A stretch of DNA of 64,000 nucleotides from Berberis thunbergii (GCA_003290165.1 QNQO01000531.1:310001-374000); one strand, 5' to 3'; positions 1 through 12,436 are shown, counted from the first letter of the stretch. The notes: generated from the sequence alone by a model not told the origin. Translations and numbers: made by a program.

Positions 1-1493
1 AGCCTCAAGATAGGTTACTTCTCTAAATGTATTCTTCCAAACTGCCTAACATAGTAGTTTTTTTCACTATTGAGAACGTAATCAATATTGAAAGTTTCTA
101 TGCTTGTTTTTTGTCTCGGTCCTTGCATTCCTTTCCTATGGTATGATTTGGTTGATCACTTGATATTACTTCAATGATTGAAAGCTGTAAGTAGTATTTG
201 TCAGACTATTTAAATAGTTACCTCTGTGGCACCTTGCACACTAGAGTTAAGCCTGTGATTCCCTAAATAATCAGCGAGAAGCCATGAAGTGCTACAAAGA
301 GTAGCTAGAGAAGAGAGTGAAAGGACACATATCAACTTTTAGTCAACCAGGCCCGTTGCTTGAGGTGCCCTCTTCACTCTGCATTGGCTCATGTAAGTAT
401 GTAACAAAATTGGCTGCATTTGTAGTGGCAATTTTTTTCCACGAAAACTGCATTTGTCTTCTAAAGACATTAGATTGATCATCTCCCATGCAGTTTTTTG
501 CAAGGACAACATATGGTTGCTCCTGAGCATCCACAGTTATGTTTGAGCATAACTTAAGGATAATTGTAATGAGCTTGAAAGGTGCTGAAAATTTCTGTTC
601 AACCTACCTACTTCATGGAAGGGACCCAAGTTTGAGATTTGGAATTCCTAGTGCAAAGTCCACAATTCCGTCATATTTTGGTGAGTCCAGAAGAAAAGCA
701 ATATGATATTTGACTGATTGGTATGTACATACAGATACAATAGAAGACATTTTGGACTGAATTAAGAGAAACCTCTCACTTTCTCTTCCCTGTTTCTTTA
801 CCTTTCATTCTTAAGAGTAGAATTTTTTTAGCTCTGATGTGCATCAGCATGCTTATTCTTGCCCTGCTTCTGTATCTGCTTTTATCAGTTCCATCCCCAA
901 CCTGGTGGCTCAATTTTTATGCTCATTTGAGTCTCATTCAGAGTGGCACAGTTAATTGGATCAAGCTGGCAAGATCATCTGTTGTCTTTAATTGTCAATT
1001 ATGCAATTTTATTGTAGTCAGGAGGATTTGCTAGCCAACTATTACTGCACATTTAAGCTGAAACTGAATAGTGAATATATTAATCCTTAAAGTGCAATAT
1101 GGATTCATTTAAATCCATTTTTGGGGTTACTGTCACCTTGTTTGGACTTCATGCAGGCAAATTTTTTTTTTTTTTTTTTAAATTTCCACCAAAAACTTAT
1201 GAATAAATTGATTGACATTTGTGAAGTTGATAATGATCCAACTGTTGTTGGTTAGCAATCTATTTCAATCAAATTATCCAACCTTTGTTTTCCTGTGGAT
1301 ATCAAGCTTTGGTTCTTTTTTGGATTGTAGAACTGCTAATTGCTAGTCAGTTTGGGCCCTACGAATTCACTCCTGAATTTCTTTGCGAAATTATACTCTT
1401 TTGATAGTTTTCTACCTTATATTGCAAACATTAGATTTGTTGGACTTTTTTGTGTGACAAACTCCAGTGTATTTGATAATGCTGTGCACACAG
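1..1493. other. Sequence upstream of the first visible ArgRS exon
   Basis: I see no exon here that I can assign. The first recognisable ArgRS exon begins at 1494 and starts inside the catalytic domain, so earlier exons must lie before the window and this stretch is probably intron. It is AT-rich, with a T-run near 1159-1179. A minus-strand open frame at 343-534 has no recognisable domain. Confidence 0.5.
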
Positions 1494-4400
1494 GTATCGT
1501 CTTAATGAAGAAAAAGCTGAGTGGATTATATATGTCACTGATGTTGGTCAGTCACAACATTTCAAAATGTTTTTCAAGGTATGTATCTTGACACCTTTAG
1601 CTCTCGTTTTAGCTACTATAGCTAGTCATAATTTGATTTACCACTTTGAAGTTATAGACATGGGACTAGGAGTTGGATCTACACTTCTGACTTGGCAAAA
1701 TAGAAAAAAAATTCTTTTATGGACATTGGTTAGGTATGGAACATGGACTTGGATATGGAGTGCCTGACAAGAGAATAAGTTATAGAAAGAGTGATCATCT
1801 CAAAGTAAAACGTAATTCATTTGATGCGATCTTTTCTGGCACATGCAAAATAAAGAAAATATATTTGATTAATAAAAGGAACTCGAGGACAAATATAATA
1901 AATGTTTTGAAAGAGATGCAATAAAGCTGAGGATGGAAGATACTGGTTGACGTGATCTAACTGTCACCTATAAAGAGAATTTTTGTAGGTGAACTTAATT
2001 CTCATTCTCCGTGTATATGTGAGCACTTCTCTGTCCGAAAACAACAGTTAGCTTTATCTTTATCTTGACTTTCAAAAAAAGCTTTATCTTTATCTTTATG
2101 TAATGGTTGAAGGTGAACTTAATCATCACTTCTTATTTCAGGCTGCCAGAAAAGCAGGCTGGCTTCCAGCTGAGGAGAACTTGTACCCAGAACAAGCCAT
2201 GTGGGCTTTGGTCTTGTTCTTGGAGATGATGGCAAGCGCTTTCGAACTCGTAGTAGCGAGGTAGTCCGATTGGTGGATTTACTTGATGAAGCTAAAAATC
2301 GCAGTAAAGCTGCACTTGTCGAGCGCGGTATTGTCCAATTCTGCTTTAGTTGTTTCTTTTGTAAATTCAGTGCATTTCATACCAATTCCAGAGTCAAGTA
2401 CTTGATCTGTGACATCTCTTTCTCAAGTATACTGGTTTGCACTCATCCTTTTCTCATTTCTTATGTTTAATAAGTTGTTTCTTTGTTTGATTAGGCAAGG
2501 CGGAGGAATGGACTCCTGAAGAACTTGAACAAACTGCCGAGGCAGTTGGTTATGGAGCCGTTAAGTAAGTTTGATGATATGTATGTCTGCTTCTTAGCTT
2601 AATGAATGCATATGTCATCATGATAAATAACTTATTGTGGATGTATTATTACTTACTGCCAAACTATTTTTGCCTAGGAACTGTTTCGTTGCATTTTATT
2701 TTGTTTTTATTTTTGAAAAAACATTTCACTATTTAATCCAGCTACTTTTCACTCAACTTCATGTTGTTTATCACATTTTACAGGTATGCAGACTTGAAAA
2801 ACAACAGGCTGACCAATTATACATTCAATTTTGATCAAATGCTTAGTGATAAGGTGCCCTTTTTTTTTAAATTATAAAATTTTTGATATTTGTTATCTGT
2901 TGGCTATTTTGTTTTTGTTTTCAAACTTGTTACCTGTCTATCTGATTGGAGAGAAATGAATATCTGAATCATCCACGTCTGAAGTTACATTAGGTGTTGG
3001 TCTTGGCGAATTAGTTAGGTGTGACTTGAGATTGACAGATCTATTGTTAGCATCCTTACCAGCCATACATTGACTTGCTTGATTAAATTTTCTTTTGTTG
3101 ATTCTTTTGGTGTCTAGCTTACTGGTGTTACCTAAACAATCATCCGCCTTACTTCCATGCTTTTAATTATAAAAAAAGTGCTGATTGATAAGATTGCAGA
3201 ACTATAATTAAGGAACACATGTGAAAGATTATGAATTTCAACTATCCTGTCTATATCTTCTTTTGGCCATTGATAAGAACACTTATTGTGGCACTTTTTG
3301 GTATGATGTAACAAGTAACAACTGTTATCTCATTATGGTTTTTATTTCTCATGTTACCTGAGATTTGTATCAATCTTTGGCAGGGAAATACTGCAGTTTA
3401 TCTACAGTATGCACATGCTCGTATTTGTTCAATCATCAGGAAATCTGGTAAAGACATAGAGGAGTTAAAGACAGTAAGTTCTTCTACCTGCAGAGTACGT
3501 TTTCTTGGCAAGTCTTATTTTCTGTTCACAGCTTGCAATGGATTAGGCTCATTTACTGCAACTTGAATGAGCATTTTTTATCATTATCCCTTGGCTCCAT
3601 TCATATACAGGCAGTTTAGCTGATTTTTGTAAACCCTGATAATGAGTAAAAATTCTTAGTTATACTAATATTTAAAGGGAGCATACTTTGAGTCTGTGTT
3701 TGCTAATTGGAATATGTTGATATTTGAGCCTTAATGCAATCTGGAATCAATTTTTATTGGCATTAATATATTTTACATTTGATAAAAATAAATAAATACA
3801 CGTCTCTGATATTTTATTTTGGGCAGACGGGGACCATTGTGCTAAATAAAGACGAGGAGCGCTCCCTTGGGCTTCATTTACTTCGATTTGCAGAGGTACA
3901 TATAAATATCTTTGGTGAAGACACACTTTAAGTACTTTTATTTCTTATTCTATTTTTTCAGTTTGAATGACTCTTAGTCCTTATCCTCAATAGTGCTGAC
4001 ATGGAAATTTGCATTAGTGCACATTACTAGAATATTTATAGATCTTTCTTTATTTGTTTCATTATTTATTATTATTATTTATTTAATTAACTATAACCAA
4101 CTTCATTTTTTCTCGCCTTTACTGTTTCAGATTGTTGAGGAGGCTTGCACTAATCTTAATCCCAATGTGTTGTGCGAGTACCTTTATAATTTGTCAGAAA
4201 ATTTCAGTACGTTTTATAACAATTGTCAGGTAAGATACTCCATAAAGTAACTTGTTTTATCTCCATTATTCATTTTCTCTATCTGCTGCTCAAATTGTAC
4301 CCTTCTCCATAAAAGAGGGAAGTTAGTGTTGCTTATGCAATAAATGCAACAAACTGATAATGTTGATTTTGCATTTAGTTTCACAGGAAAACTATTACTA

Positions 4401-7400
4401 AGAATTGATACCAATATGCGAAATCTTTAGTTATTTGTGAAAAGAAAGAGGTGTATGCAAGTTTACTTATCATGGGTTTTCGTGACCTTTGATGGCCTGG
4501 ATGGTGGTTTTGCAAAATATTGTGTAAATTGATCCATCTCCTATCCCAGGACTTGTGAAATCTTCCAATATATTCTCAATAAACTTACTCCATAGAACAC
4601 TGTATTAACATTCACCAAAGTTTTATTAACAAGTGGCATTTTCAGTTGCAGTGAAAAAAGAAAGGGAAGACATCTACTGGGATTCGTGTGCCATAGAAAG
4701 CTCACTTTTCACTTTCTAACTTCTCATTCCACATATCCACCACAGCTTGTCAAACCCTTATCAACCCCACTTTTTAACTACAAGCATTGGCTAACTTATT
4801 AACCAAAAAATAGATCTTCTAACAAAAATTTCAAAATCCGACCGGGAGTTGGAAATATCATGATGAAATACCAATGAATCAAGACTGATTGTGGAGTCTT
4901 ATCCCCTCGAAATGACCCCCTACCCCTCGTTAATTTTTCTGTTTTTTCCGATTTTATATATATAGCGTTGTGAGTAGTCAGTAATCACCAACTAGAAACA
5001 ACAATGGTATAAGCAAACGCATATGGATTTGCTCCCTTTGGGAGTGAAGACGAGAAGTTATTGGGTCTTCTAGTTTTATTTTCTTCAATTCCAAGGAAAA
5101 TTGATTCTAGGGGGCCTAGGCATTGATATTGTGATGGGGGGTTTATTGCACAAGTCAAGATGCTAGAGCAAATTTTATGTGGAATATTAAAGTATCAAAC
5201 AACACTAGATCGAGGTCAGCCAACCCTTGGGGAATTTTCGGTACTTGGCTTTTGGGAATGCTTTCAGGAAAATTCAATATTTCTGAAAATCGGAATCATA
5301 GAAAGGTGGGCAATAGAGAAAACATCATTACCGTGGTGGTAAGGTATGAGGAATAAAAGATAAGTGAAGAAGAATATAAAAGGAAGAAAGAGAGGTGCAG
5401 ATGAGGCCTTCAACTAGTAGTCTATATTCAACAATATGATGTTTATATCAAATGTTAATGCCAAACACGCTGAAAAATAATTAGAACTTTGACTTATCTT
5501 TGTTTTTGACAATTGTCTTCAGTCTGTGGCGAGTCAACATATGTTCGCATGTGCCCTCTTTAAACAACAGAAGCTAAGCAGTCAGCATGTATCTCAAGGA
5601 CACTCATCTTTTCCAAACACAAATGTCAATGATTTTTATACTTCTAGATATTGATCTTCCCAAAAGCCATGGCTAAATCACCACAACGACCTTTGTTACC
5701 ATCCTGCCTTCCCCACTACCTGCATTCGTCTTTGATGCCATTGCTCCTTCTATCCTTAAATTCCTTATCTCTTGATATTTGAGTAGTTCAAAATGGGGGA
5801 TCATTGTTAGTCTTTCAAACCTTGGGGTTATTATTTCGGGTTGGTCATCTCATCCCGCGATTCTGATCCTGTCCCATTTTGTCCCAATTATTTCGGGTCC
5901 TATTGGGATTGATCAATCTCATCCTGATCTAGAGTGGGATGTGATTGGGATGGAGATTTTCAATCCCGCCCATCCCGTTCAGAACTGATTTTTTAATATT
6001 TATTATTAATATTTTTATTTTAATATTTTGTGATTATGTTACATATAGTTGCATTGCCCTAACCTAAGACTCCAATTTATATGACAAAATAGTCTGTATG
6101 CTCCAACTTGAGGAGTAATTAGCAGTAGGTGGTCTACATCATCCATGTTGTTTAAGTGTTGCAGTTAGAGTGTTTAATTTTAGTATGGTATTGGTTAGAT
6201 GTAATTCAAGTCTGCCTATATAGATGTAGATCAAAAGTAATGACAGTTTTACATTTGTAATTGTAAAAGTACAATACTTTTTCCCGTTGCCACATTTACA
6301 CCTCAACGTGTACTGACAGATTGAGAATATTTCACTAAAACAATAATATGGGAAACACCTAAACAGAGAGGTAGCCGAGCTTATGAAATGTAGTGGATAA
6401 AGGGAGCTGCATGTAATCCAATGGCAGGCCCAACGATTTTTAGGCTGAGAGAGACAATTGTTGTACTCCGTTTTTCCTTTTGACATGCTAATATTTTCAT
6501 TTTTGTGCTTGATTATGTGTTGATCCCGTCCTGAACCTGTTTGGTTTGGGACGAGGTCTATCCCATCCCAATCCTTAAGGAACGGGATGGGATAGGGATG
6601 ATGTCCATCCTGTGCTGTGCCCACTCCTAGTGGCCATAGTAGTGGATTAGTTTTGAAAGATATCATAGAGATGTGTATTTGGGTACCAATGAAGTGTTGA
6701 GGGTTGATACTATGGTAAAAGATACTATTATTGGGGCAGCATGGTGGACCCCTGGTTGAAGGACAAAAACCATGGTTGAGACTGGGCAAGTGATATTCCC
6801 CAAGTATGCCGTGGCCTTTTCAGATAAGACCTTGTACAACCTAAGCCAATTATTTTTATCCCATTCTATAGTTCAAAGATATGGTTTATTCTTAGACCCG
6901 TCTTCTATGATAATCTTATAGTGCTTCTAGGATATCAATCTTTTTTAGGGTGAGATCAACTAGGAAGCAACCTGAACCTTCTTTGATGATAAGATAAACA
7001 TAAAACAAATAATATTGCTACTAAGAGTTTGAGGTTTGAATGAACTTCCGTATTTGCGAACTGTTGTGTTGGACACTGCTATTGTCCCAAATCACATGTG
7101 CATCATCTTGCGTGCTTTTCTGGTGTATATATAGAAGCATGTATCTACCGAACTGTGCTTTTCAGGTGATTGTTTTTCTTCCACGCAACTCTTTCAGGCC
7201 CACACTCTTCAGCTGCTTCCACCTGCAGTTATGTGCGTGGACATTATATTAAAATAATTTTGTTGATTCACTTGGGCATTCTTGATGTGCAGGTTGTCGG
7301 AACTCCAGAGGAAACCAGCAGATTGTTGTTATGTGAGGCTGTAGCTGTTGTCATGAGGCAATGTTTCCATCTCCTCGGGGTTACACCTGTCCACAGACTT

Positions 7401-7403
7401 TGA
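1494..7403 (+). CDS. Arginine--tRNA ligase, 3' part (8 exons, one frame break)
   Basis: This is the C-terminal half of a class I arginyl-tRNA synthetase, which charges tRNA-Arg. Exons read by eye: 1494-1578, 2142-2327, 2495-2564, 2784-2853, 3384-3473, 3827-3895, 4131-4229, 7293-7403 (TGA stop). Introns have GT/AG ends and phases match except as noted. Recognisable stretches are [14 protein letters not shown] in the first exon, [16 protein letters not shown] in the second, [21 protein letters not shown], the helical anticodon-binding region [40 protein letters not shown], and the usual C-terminus [13 protein letters not shown]. In exon 2142-2327 the frame used before position 2190 differs from the one after 2193: one base is missing against the family reading between YPE and HVGFG. 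It may be a real lesion or an assembly error. The N-terminus and HIGH motif lie outside the window. Confidence 0.93.
4230..7292. other. Long last intron of the ArgRS gene
   Basis: About 3.06 kb separates the exon ending in YNNCQ from the last exon starting VVGTPEE. The other introns are roughly 0.2-0.7 kb. The extra length is at least partly due to a TIR element at about 5805-6642. I recognise no gene in the rest. A 216-codon minus-strand open frame (6139-6789) overlaps the element and looks like chance. Confidence 0.7.
5805..6642 (+). mobile_element. Non-autonomous TIR DNA element, copy 1 (hAT-like, inferred)
   Basis: A segment rich in GGGAT/ATCCC motifs is found here and, inverted, at about 19418-20140. 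Shared blocks at one end include TTTTCAATCCCGCCCATC followed by an AT-rich (TTA) stretch. At the other end both have GAACCTGTTTG followed by a GAGGT block. The right end reads back as CTAGGAGTGGGCAC and the inverted copy ends in AAGGGTGGGCATCC, so the ends look like degenerate terminal inverted repeats. The GGGTGGGCA-type end suggests hAT, but no transposase and no clear 8-bp target duplication are seen. Boundaries are approximate. Confidence 0.6.
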
Positions 7404-8351
7404 TATTTATGATTCTATTTCCTAACCAATCATTCCGGTATTCTACATGGCCACTTCATACAATGTATACGAAATTAGTAGTAGAGGAGTATTTTGGGGA
7501 ATTTCGGTTTTACAATATGTATGTTTCGAGGTTTAGTTATATTTTAATCAGATTAAGTTTGCATTATGTTTTATGAAAAATTCAACTTCTTAATATTTTA
7601 TCTAAGAAATGTTTATAATTTTGTTGAAATGCACATCAGCCGTTTTTGTCAAGTTCCAATTCCATAGTTGTAATCTATACAAAGAAAAGGGGAAATCCAT
7701 AAAATGGTGTTGATTGAGGAAGTTTCACCGATAGAACCGGCCTCTGTACTAGTATTAGATTTCAATGAATTGAAGTTTCCTGGATTTGAATGGGTGGGGT
7801 TTCTTGGCGTCTTCATCAATTGCCCCTGCTTCCAAGCTTTTCATGTCTATGGGGGATTTTATGTTGCTCTGAATTCATTATGAGTGCTACATTGGGTTAT
7901 TTTTATTTTATTCTAATCCTTGATTTCATCCAATCGTCCAAAGTGTCGAAGAAAAATCTGCAAAATAAATGAGTTTTTTGTTTGTTGAAGTATCTTTATC
8001 AATTATCATAGCTTTGATGACTTATTGGTGTAGTCAACCAACCAACTTTGATCAACGGTACCAAATTCTATTAATCATGTATATGATATCAACTTACTCT
8101 TTAAGGCCGCCGTTATTGCCTACGCAAGTAGACAAACTCAAAGTAGCAAGAATCGTGAAAATGATCTTTGGCCAAAGCATCCGAAACAAGTGGAATAGAA
8201 AGAATGAGAAGCTTGATTGAGTGAGTACAAACAACCATGCTTTGAATTGCAAAGTTGCACCAAATAAAAAATAAAAATGTAAAATACAAGCTAGCTATTG
8301 ATTAAATTTCACAAAATGGACCAATTGTACATATTTCATATGAATGTAACT
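7404..8351. other. ArgRS 3' UTR and spacer
   Basis: This is AT-rich DNA between the ArgRS stop codon and the next LTR. The first few hundred bases are presumably 3' UTR. I see no exon structure, repeat or RNA gene; the 83-codon plus-strand frame at 7969-8220 has no recognisable domain. Confidence 0.5.
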
Positions 8352-8845
8352 TGATAATACATCAAACAACCATTTGATCGTGGCCGAACATGTGGTACAA
8401 ACATATCTAATTATGGACAATTAACAGGTATGATCAATAAAGTTCAAAGAAGCATTAGTAATGGATCATGACCCAGACCTCAAGCTCAACGTATTTCTCC
8501 TCAGAGGACAAAGACATTATGAAGGAGGCAAGTCATGGCTGAAATTTATCCTCCAATGACGTATCTCAATAAATGATGAGACCATTATGAGACACATCCC
8601 CTTTCATTGCGCTATGTATGCTGAAGTAATGTACCGAGTTAATTACTCTTATTATATAAGGTAAAATAGAAAGAAGAAGAGGCAGGTACAAAAAATCCTA
8701 CAACTATACTCTCTTCAAGTTCACTTTCTCCCTCAATTCACTGACTTAAGCATCGGATTACCTTCGACCACCAACAAGGTGGTCTTTGGCAATCTAACCA
8801 TGTTTTGTAAGTCAAATCTCGAAGAGAACAAATTTGGATGCATTA
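8352..8845 (+). repeat. 5' LTR of truncated gypsy element
   Basis: It begins TGATAATACATCAAAC and ends GGATGCATTA. This matches the LTRs at 40835-41362 (ending GGACGCATCA) and 60983-61531. The shared interior includes GACTTAAGCATCGGA and AAGGTGGTCTTTGGCAATC. A TATA-like ATTATATAAGG lies near 8651. Confidence 0.82.
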
Positions 8846-9371
8846 GTTTAGCGTCGTTTGTGGGAAAACGACAGTTTCCTTTAAAAAAACAAAGTTGTTG
8901 GTTTCCTTAGAACAAATCAACAACGAGAAATACAATGCAAATAGACCCCCTACTAATTCTCATGCTGACAATGCACATGATAACCCTCGCATTGGTGAAA
9001 CTCAACTACCAAGAGGAAACATCCCCAATCCAGCATTGGAAGAACCAAGTGCGCAAAACAGTGAGTTGTCGTTGTAAGATCTGACGGTTCCCAACACTCG
9101 ACTGGAACCCCAACAAACCTTTACTCTTGGGGGAGTAGTAATGGACCCTCATGTGGATCAATTTTTGGCCCACATAGCTCAACTCACCAAAATGGTTGAG
9201 AGACTCACACAAGAGCGCGTTTAACTTGTTGAGCATGCTAGAGATCCACCTTATTAGAACTCTGCCAATCATATTCAGGAGAACTAAGAAGTTCCTTTAG
9301 AGCTTCGAAGATCCAACATTGAAAGAAACGAACCTCAAGACGATAGATCCAGAGCTGGTAGACTTTCCCCA

Positions 9372-10122
9372 CAAATCCCATTCAAGATTGGAGTCACGGA
9401 TTCAAACATGTTGTATGAACTTGCGATGCCACCCTTATCCGATCAGATCATTAACCCTCATCTGCCCAAAAAGTTTACCCCCCTCAAAGTTCTAACCTTA
9501 TGATGGTTCCATCGATCCATTAGATCATTTGTGCCACTTTCACCATATGATGACACTAAAAGAAAGTTCATATTCTACAGTGTATAAAACCTTCCCAACC
9601 AGCCTCACGTCAACGACAGTAAATTGATTTGACAGCCTCCATCCACGGTGAATAAACTCCTTCCAAGCGCTGGCCACAACCTTCATCAAGAGATTCATTG
9701 GCAGTCAGCCGATCAAAAAGGTTCCACACTATTTGTTTCACATCAAGAAGAAACCCGATGAGACTCTCAGTGAATACGTTACACGATTCATTGACGAGTT
9801 AACTATGATTGACGATTGCAATGATGATACAATTATAACTTCCTTCACCTCTGGACTCAAGGGAGGACAATTATACAACTTCCTAACTCTGGAGTCTCCA
9901 AAGAGTATGACGACTTTGTTAAAGAGTGCACAAACATACATCACTATTGAAGAAAAGTTGTCTGCCAAGAAAAATGATGACTCTCCCCCAATGAACTGGG
10001 AAAGGAGAGAAGACAGAAGGCGAGGCGATAAACTGTGGGAGGACGACGGTCATCCCAAAAGGTATCATACAGGAGTTCAGAAAACTGCAGTTGGGCAGAG
10101 TAAAACCCGAACGATCAACTAA
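9372..10122 (+). pseudogene. Retrotransposon gag (Ty3/gypsy), degraded
   Basis: The longest uninterrupted part is 9733-10122. It contains FHIKKKPDETLSEYVTRF, ELTMID and a run ending in AQTYITIEEKL. This is the typical plant gypsy gag core that precedes the zinc-knuckle region, and it matches the minus-strand gag near 38100-38366 (EYVTRLTNELTMIDGCSDD). Upstream gag-like residues (PFKIGV, LPKKFTPL) are in broken frames. It would have encoded the capsid part of a retrotransposon particle. Confidence 0.85.
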
Positions 10123-10145
10123 CTCGGTTGACATGAAGTTAAAGT

Positions 10146-11280
10146 CGTACACTAGGGTGTGGACGCGCTCCATGTATACGTTATCAGGAAATGATGCCAG
10201 TTGTTACTTCACACTAAGGTGTGGGTGCGCTCCATGTACACGTATATTCGATATTTTTCATTTTATTCTAAAAATTGAATAATAAGTAAAAAAAATTTAA
10301 ATTTAGGAAATTTGACTATAGACTTCTAAGTAAAATAATCATAATCTATACTTTTAATTTAATTAATATAATTAACTAAAATTTTAAAGAATATTATAAA
10401 GTAAAATATTATAACCAAAGATTACACCTTTATTACCGTAAGAGTTATTTATAATTTATAGATAATATGGAGGGTTCAAATAAACTATATGAGAGACTTA
10501 TAAATAATTAATCAATGTTTGAGAGAGAGCTGATTTTGATTGTAAAAAGTACGAAATGTGGAGGGCAAAAGTAGAAATTCAAAAGTGAGATGTAAGTTCA
10601 TATTTATAATTTATAGATAATTGAAGGGTTTCAAATAAATTATGCTAGGAGCTTAAGTATAATTAATTAATATTTGAATGGAGTTTTAATTGTAAAAAGT
10701 CTAAAAGGTAGATGGCAAAATAAGAAATCTATAAAGTGTATAATTAATCAATCATCTCCCATTTTAACCTAAAGATAATTTTAGGGGTCCTATTTCTTCA
10801 TCACTCTAACCACATTCTCCATTTTAACATTTTTATTATTATTTAAATATTTTTATCTAGTTTTACAAATTTTCTATTCAAAATTTGATGATTGGAGGAG
10901 AGAGAAGAAAGAAAAATGATTTTTTTAATAATATTTATTAAGATTTGGGGATGAAATTAATGCCCGTAAATATAAAAGGGAAGAGAGAGAAAAAGTTAAA
11001 ATGAGAGTTTGGATAGAGAATCACTTGGAGCAAGATTTTTCTCAAACGAGACTCTAAGATAACTTTTTAGCTAATTTATTGGATTCCTTGGAGATGCTAT
11101 AAGGGCCTATTAATGGCTTATATATGATTAGTGACTTTAAATAAATTATGTTTGAGAGATTAGATATAATTAATTAGTTTTTATATTTAAGAGAGATGAT
11201 GATTTTGAGTATAAATAGTCTGATTGTAGAAGCAAAATGAGAATGTTTGAATTAAGGACATGACACTGCTCATCCATGCG
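10146..11280. repeat. AT-rich spacer with short repeats
   Basis: Two near-identical short blocks around GGTGTGGACGCGCTCCATGTA occur at about 10155-10183 and 10217-10246. From about 10446 to 10765 a roughly 160-bp AT-rich unit occurs twice (landmarks TTTATAATTTATAGATAAT and GATTTTGATTGTAAAAAG). A weaker copy is near 11100-11230, and another lies at 23945-24110 in a TIR-type insertion. No gene is seen. Confidence 0.6.
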
Positions 11281-11419
11281 TTTTGGTAGTTAATAGTTTA
11301 GATTTCTGGTTTTACTTCTCCGCCAAAGTTTACTTGTCACCCAATTCACAAGCCACAAGGCCATTGTTCATATTTTTAATCCGACTCGGACTTGACTCAA
11401 CCACTAAACGACCACACCA

Positions 11420-11432
11420 GAAGTTTCCAGAA
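11420..11432 (+). promoter_or_regulatory. Heat-shock element, perfect three-unit
   Basis: The sequence reads GAAGTTTCCAGAA, which is GAA-nn-TTC-nn-GAA with no mismatch, about 66-78 bp upstream of the TATA box. It fits binding of heat-shock transcription factors and the known heat induction of MBF1c genes. Confidence 0.8.
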
Positions 11433-11474
11433 CCACAACAGTCGTCTTTCTTTCTCTCGAAGTAACAGAAAGAA

Positions 11475-11482
11475 GAACCTTC
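11475..11482 (+). promoter_or_regulatory. Second heat-shock element (two-unit)
   Basis: The sequence reads GAACCTTC, that is GAA-nn-TTC. Neighbouring GAAAGAA adds partial units, and the site lies 15 bp upstream of the TATA box. Confidence 0.6.
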
Positions 11483-11497
11483 TAGTCTCTCCTCCCT

Positions 11498-11505
11498 TAT
11501 ATAAA
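11498..11505 (+). promoter_or_regulatory. TATA box of the MBF1c gene
   Basis: TATATAAA lies 105 bp upstream of the start codon, just downstream of two heat-shock elements. A transcription start about 30 bp downstream would give a 5' UTR of roughly 80 nt. Confidence 0.75.
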
Positions 11506-11609
11506 CCCCCCAACTTTATCACAAAGTTTATCTTTTAGTCTACCCAAACAATTTTCTCATTTCCATTGAAGTCCCCATTTTTAGTTTTCCTTCAACGAGA
11601 ACAACAACA

Positions 11610-12056
11610 ATGCCGACGAGATTCGGAGGAGGAGCGATCAAGCAAGACTGGGAGCCGGTCGTGCTACACAAATCCAAACCCAAAGCACATGATCTCCGTA
11701 ATCCAAAGGCGGTGAACCAGGCTTTGCGAGCCGGCGGAGCAGTGGAGACGATCAAGAAGTTCGACGGGGGTTCGAACAAGAAGACGACGTCAAGACCGGT
11801 GGTGAACGCGAGGAAGCTGGACGAGGTAGCGGAGCCTGCGACACTGGACCGGGTCTCGGTGGAGGTGAGGCAGGCGATCCAGAAGGCGAGGTTGGAGAAG
11901 AAGCTGAGTCAGGCCGAGTTGGCGAAACAGATCAATGAACGGACGCAGGTCGTGCAGGAGTATGAGAGTGGTAAGGCTGTTCCGAATCAGGGGGTTTTGG
12001 GTAAGATGGAGCGGGTCTTGGGGGTCAAGTTGAGGGGTAAGATTGGGAATAAGTAA
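11610..12056 (+). CDS. MBF1C: Multiprotein-bridging factor 1c (MBF1c)
   Basis: This is an intact 148-codon, intronless gene. MBF1 proteins bridge transcription factors and TBP in the nucleus; plant MBF1c is a heat-stress coactivator. The N-terminal MBF1 domain contains QDWEPVVLHKSKPKAHDLRN (residues about 12-31) and NQALRAGGAVETIKKFD. The C-terminal Cro/C1-type helix-turn-helix (about residues 85-139) contains IQKARLEKKLSQAELAKQIN, TQVVQEYESGKAVPNQ and LGKMERVLGVKLRGKIG. The alanine-rich c-type N-terminal half and the lack of introns point to the c form rather than MBF1a/b. The ATG follows an A-rich leader, and the promoter has heat-shock elements and a TATA box. A MULE sits 159 bp after the stop codon. 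Confidence 0.96.
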   Translation: MPTRFGGGAIKQDWEPVVLHKSKPKAHDLRNPKAVNQALRAGGAVETIKKFDGGSNKKTTSRPVVNARKLDEVAEPATLDRVSVEVRQAIQKARLEKKLSQAELAKQINERTQVVQEYESGKAVPNQGVLGKMERVLGVKLRGKIGNK

Positions 12057-12214
12057 TGTGGGTGTGATGTTAGAGAAGGTATTGAATGAATGTGCTGTGG
12101 GTTTGGGTTTTAGAGGGTTCTTGTTGATGATGATGAGATTAGGGGTTTAGTCTGTGGAGATTGTACAAAGAAATCTATTTTATGAAGGAAATTGAAGTGT
12201 TATATTTTTCCAAC
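12057..12214. other. MBF1c 3' UTR/flank, ending at the MULE insertion site
   Basis: This short flank runs from the MBF1c stop codon to the MULE end. From 12153 on (TGTGGAGATTGTACAAAGAA) it is paralogous to 22312 onward. Its last nine bases (12206-12214, TTTTCCAAC) are the left target duplication of the MULE. Transcripts of MBF1c could end here or run into the element. Confidence 0.65.
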
Positions 12215-12436
12215 GGGAGCGAGTACTCACACCATCATTTGTTTATTATTATTATTATTATTATTATTTTTTTCTTACTTGCTCAAACTACCACCAAAAT
12301 CGAAAAAACGCATCACCCTCGTATATCGTCCAAAATTTGGGGTTCAAATTTCAAAATCTCAAAATTGTAAAGAAAAATAGCAAAATTTTTTGTCTCCTCG
12401 CTTTCTTATTTCTTATCGGAGCTTTGCTATGCGTCT

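Larger units (their letters stand above)
8352..10145 (+). mobile_element. Truncated Ty3/gypsy (Tat-like) element: 5' LTR plus gag
   Basis: An LTR (8352-8845) is followed by a primer-binding-like stretch (GTTTAGCGTCGTTTGTGGG) and a degraded gag reading plus-strand. Similarity to the larger element at 24714-41362 stops soon after the shared block ACTCGGTTGACATGAAG (near 10120-10140). No pol or 3' LTR follows. It is a 5' fragment of the same superfamily as the three other gypsy-type elements in this window. Confidence 0.8.

Noticed and set aside
343..534. 63-codon minus-strand frame upstream of ArgRS
   Set aside because: Composition looks protein-like, but I recognise no domain and see no splice context.
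6139..6789. 216-codon open frame on the minus strand
   Set aside because: It lies in an ArgRS intron, overlaps a TIR element, shows no domain and has an uneven composition. It is probably chance.
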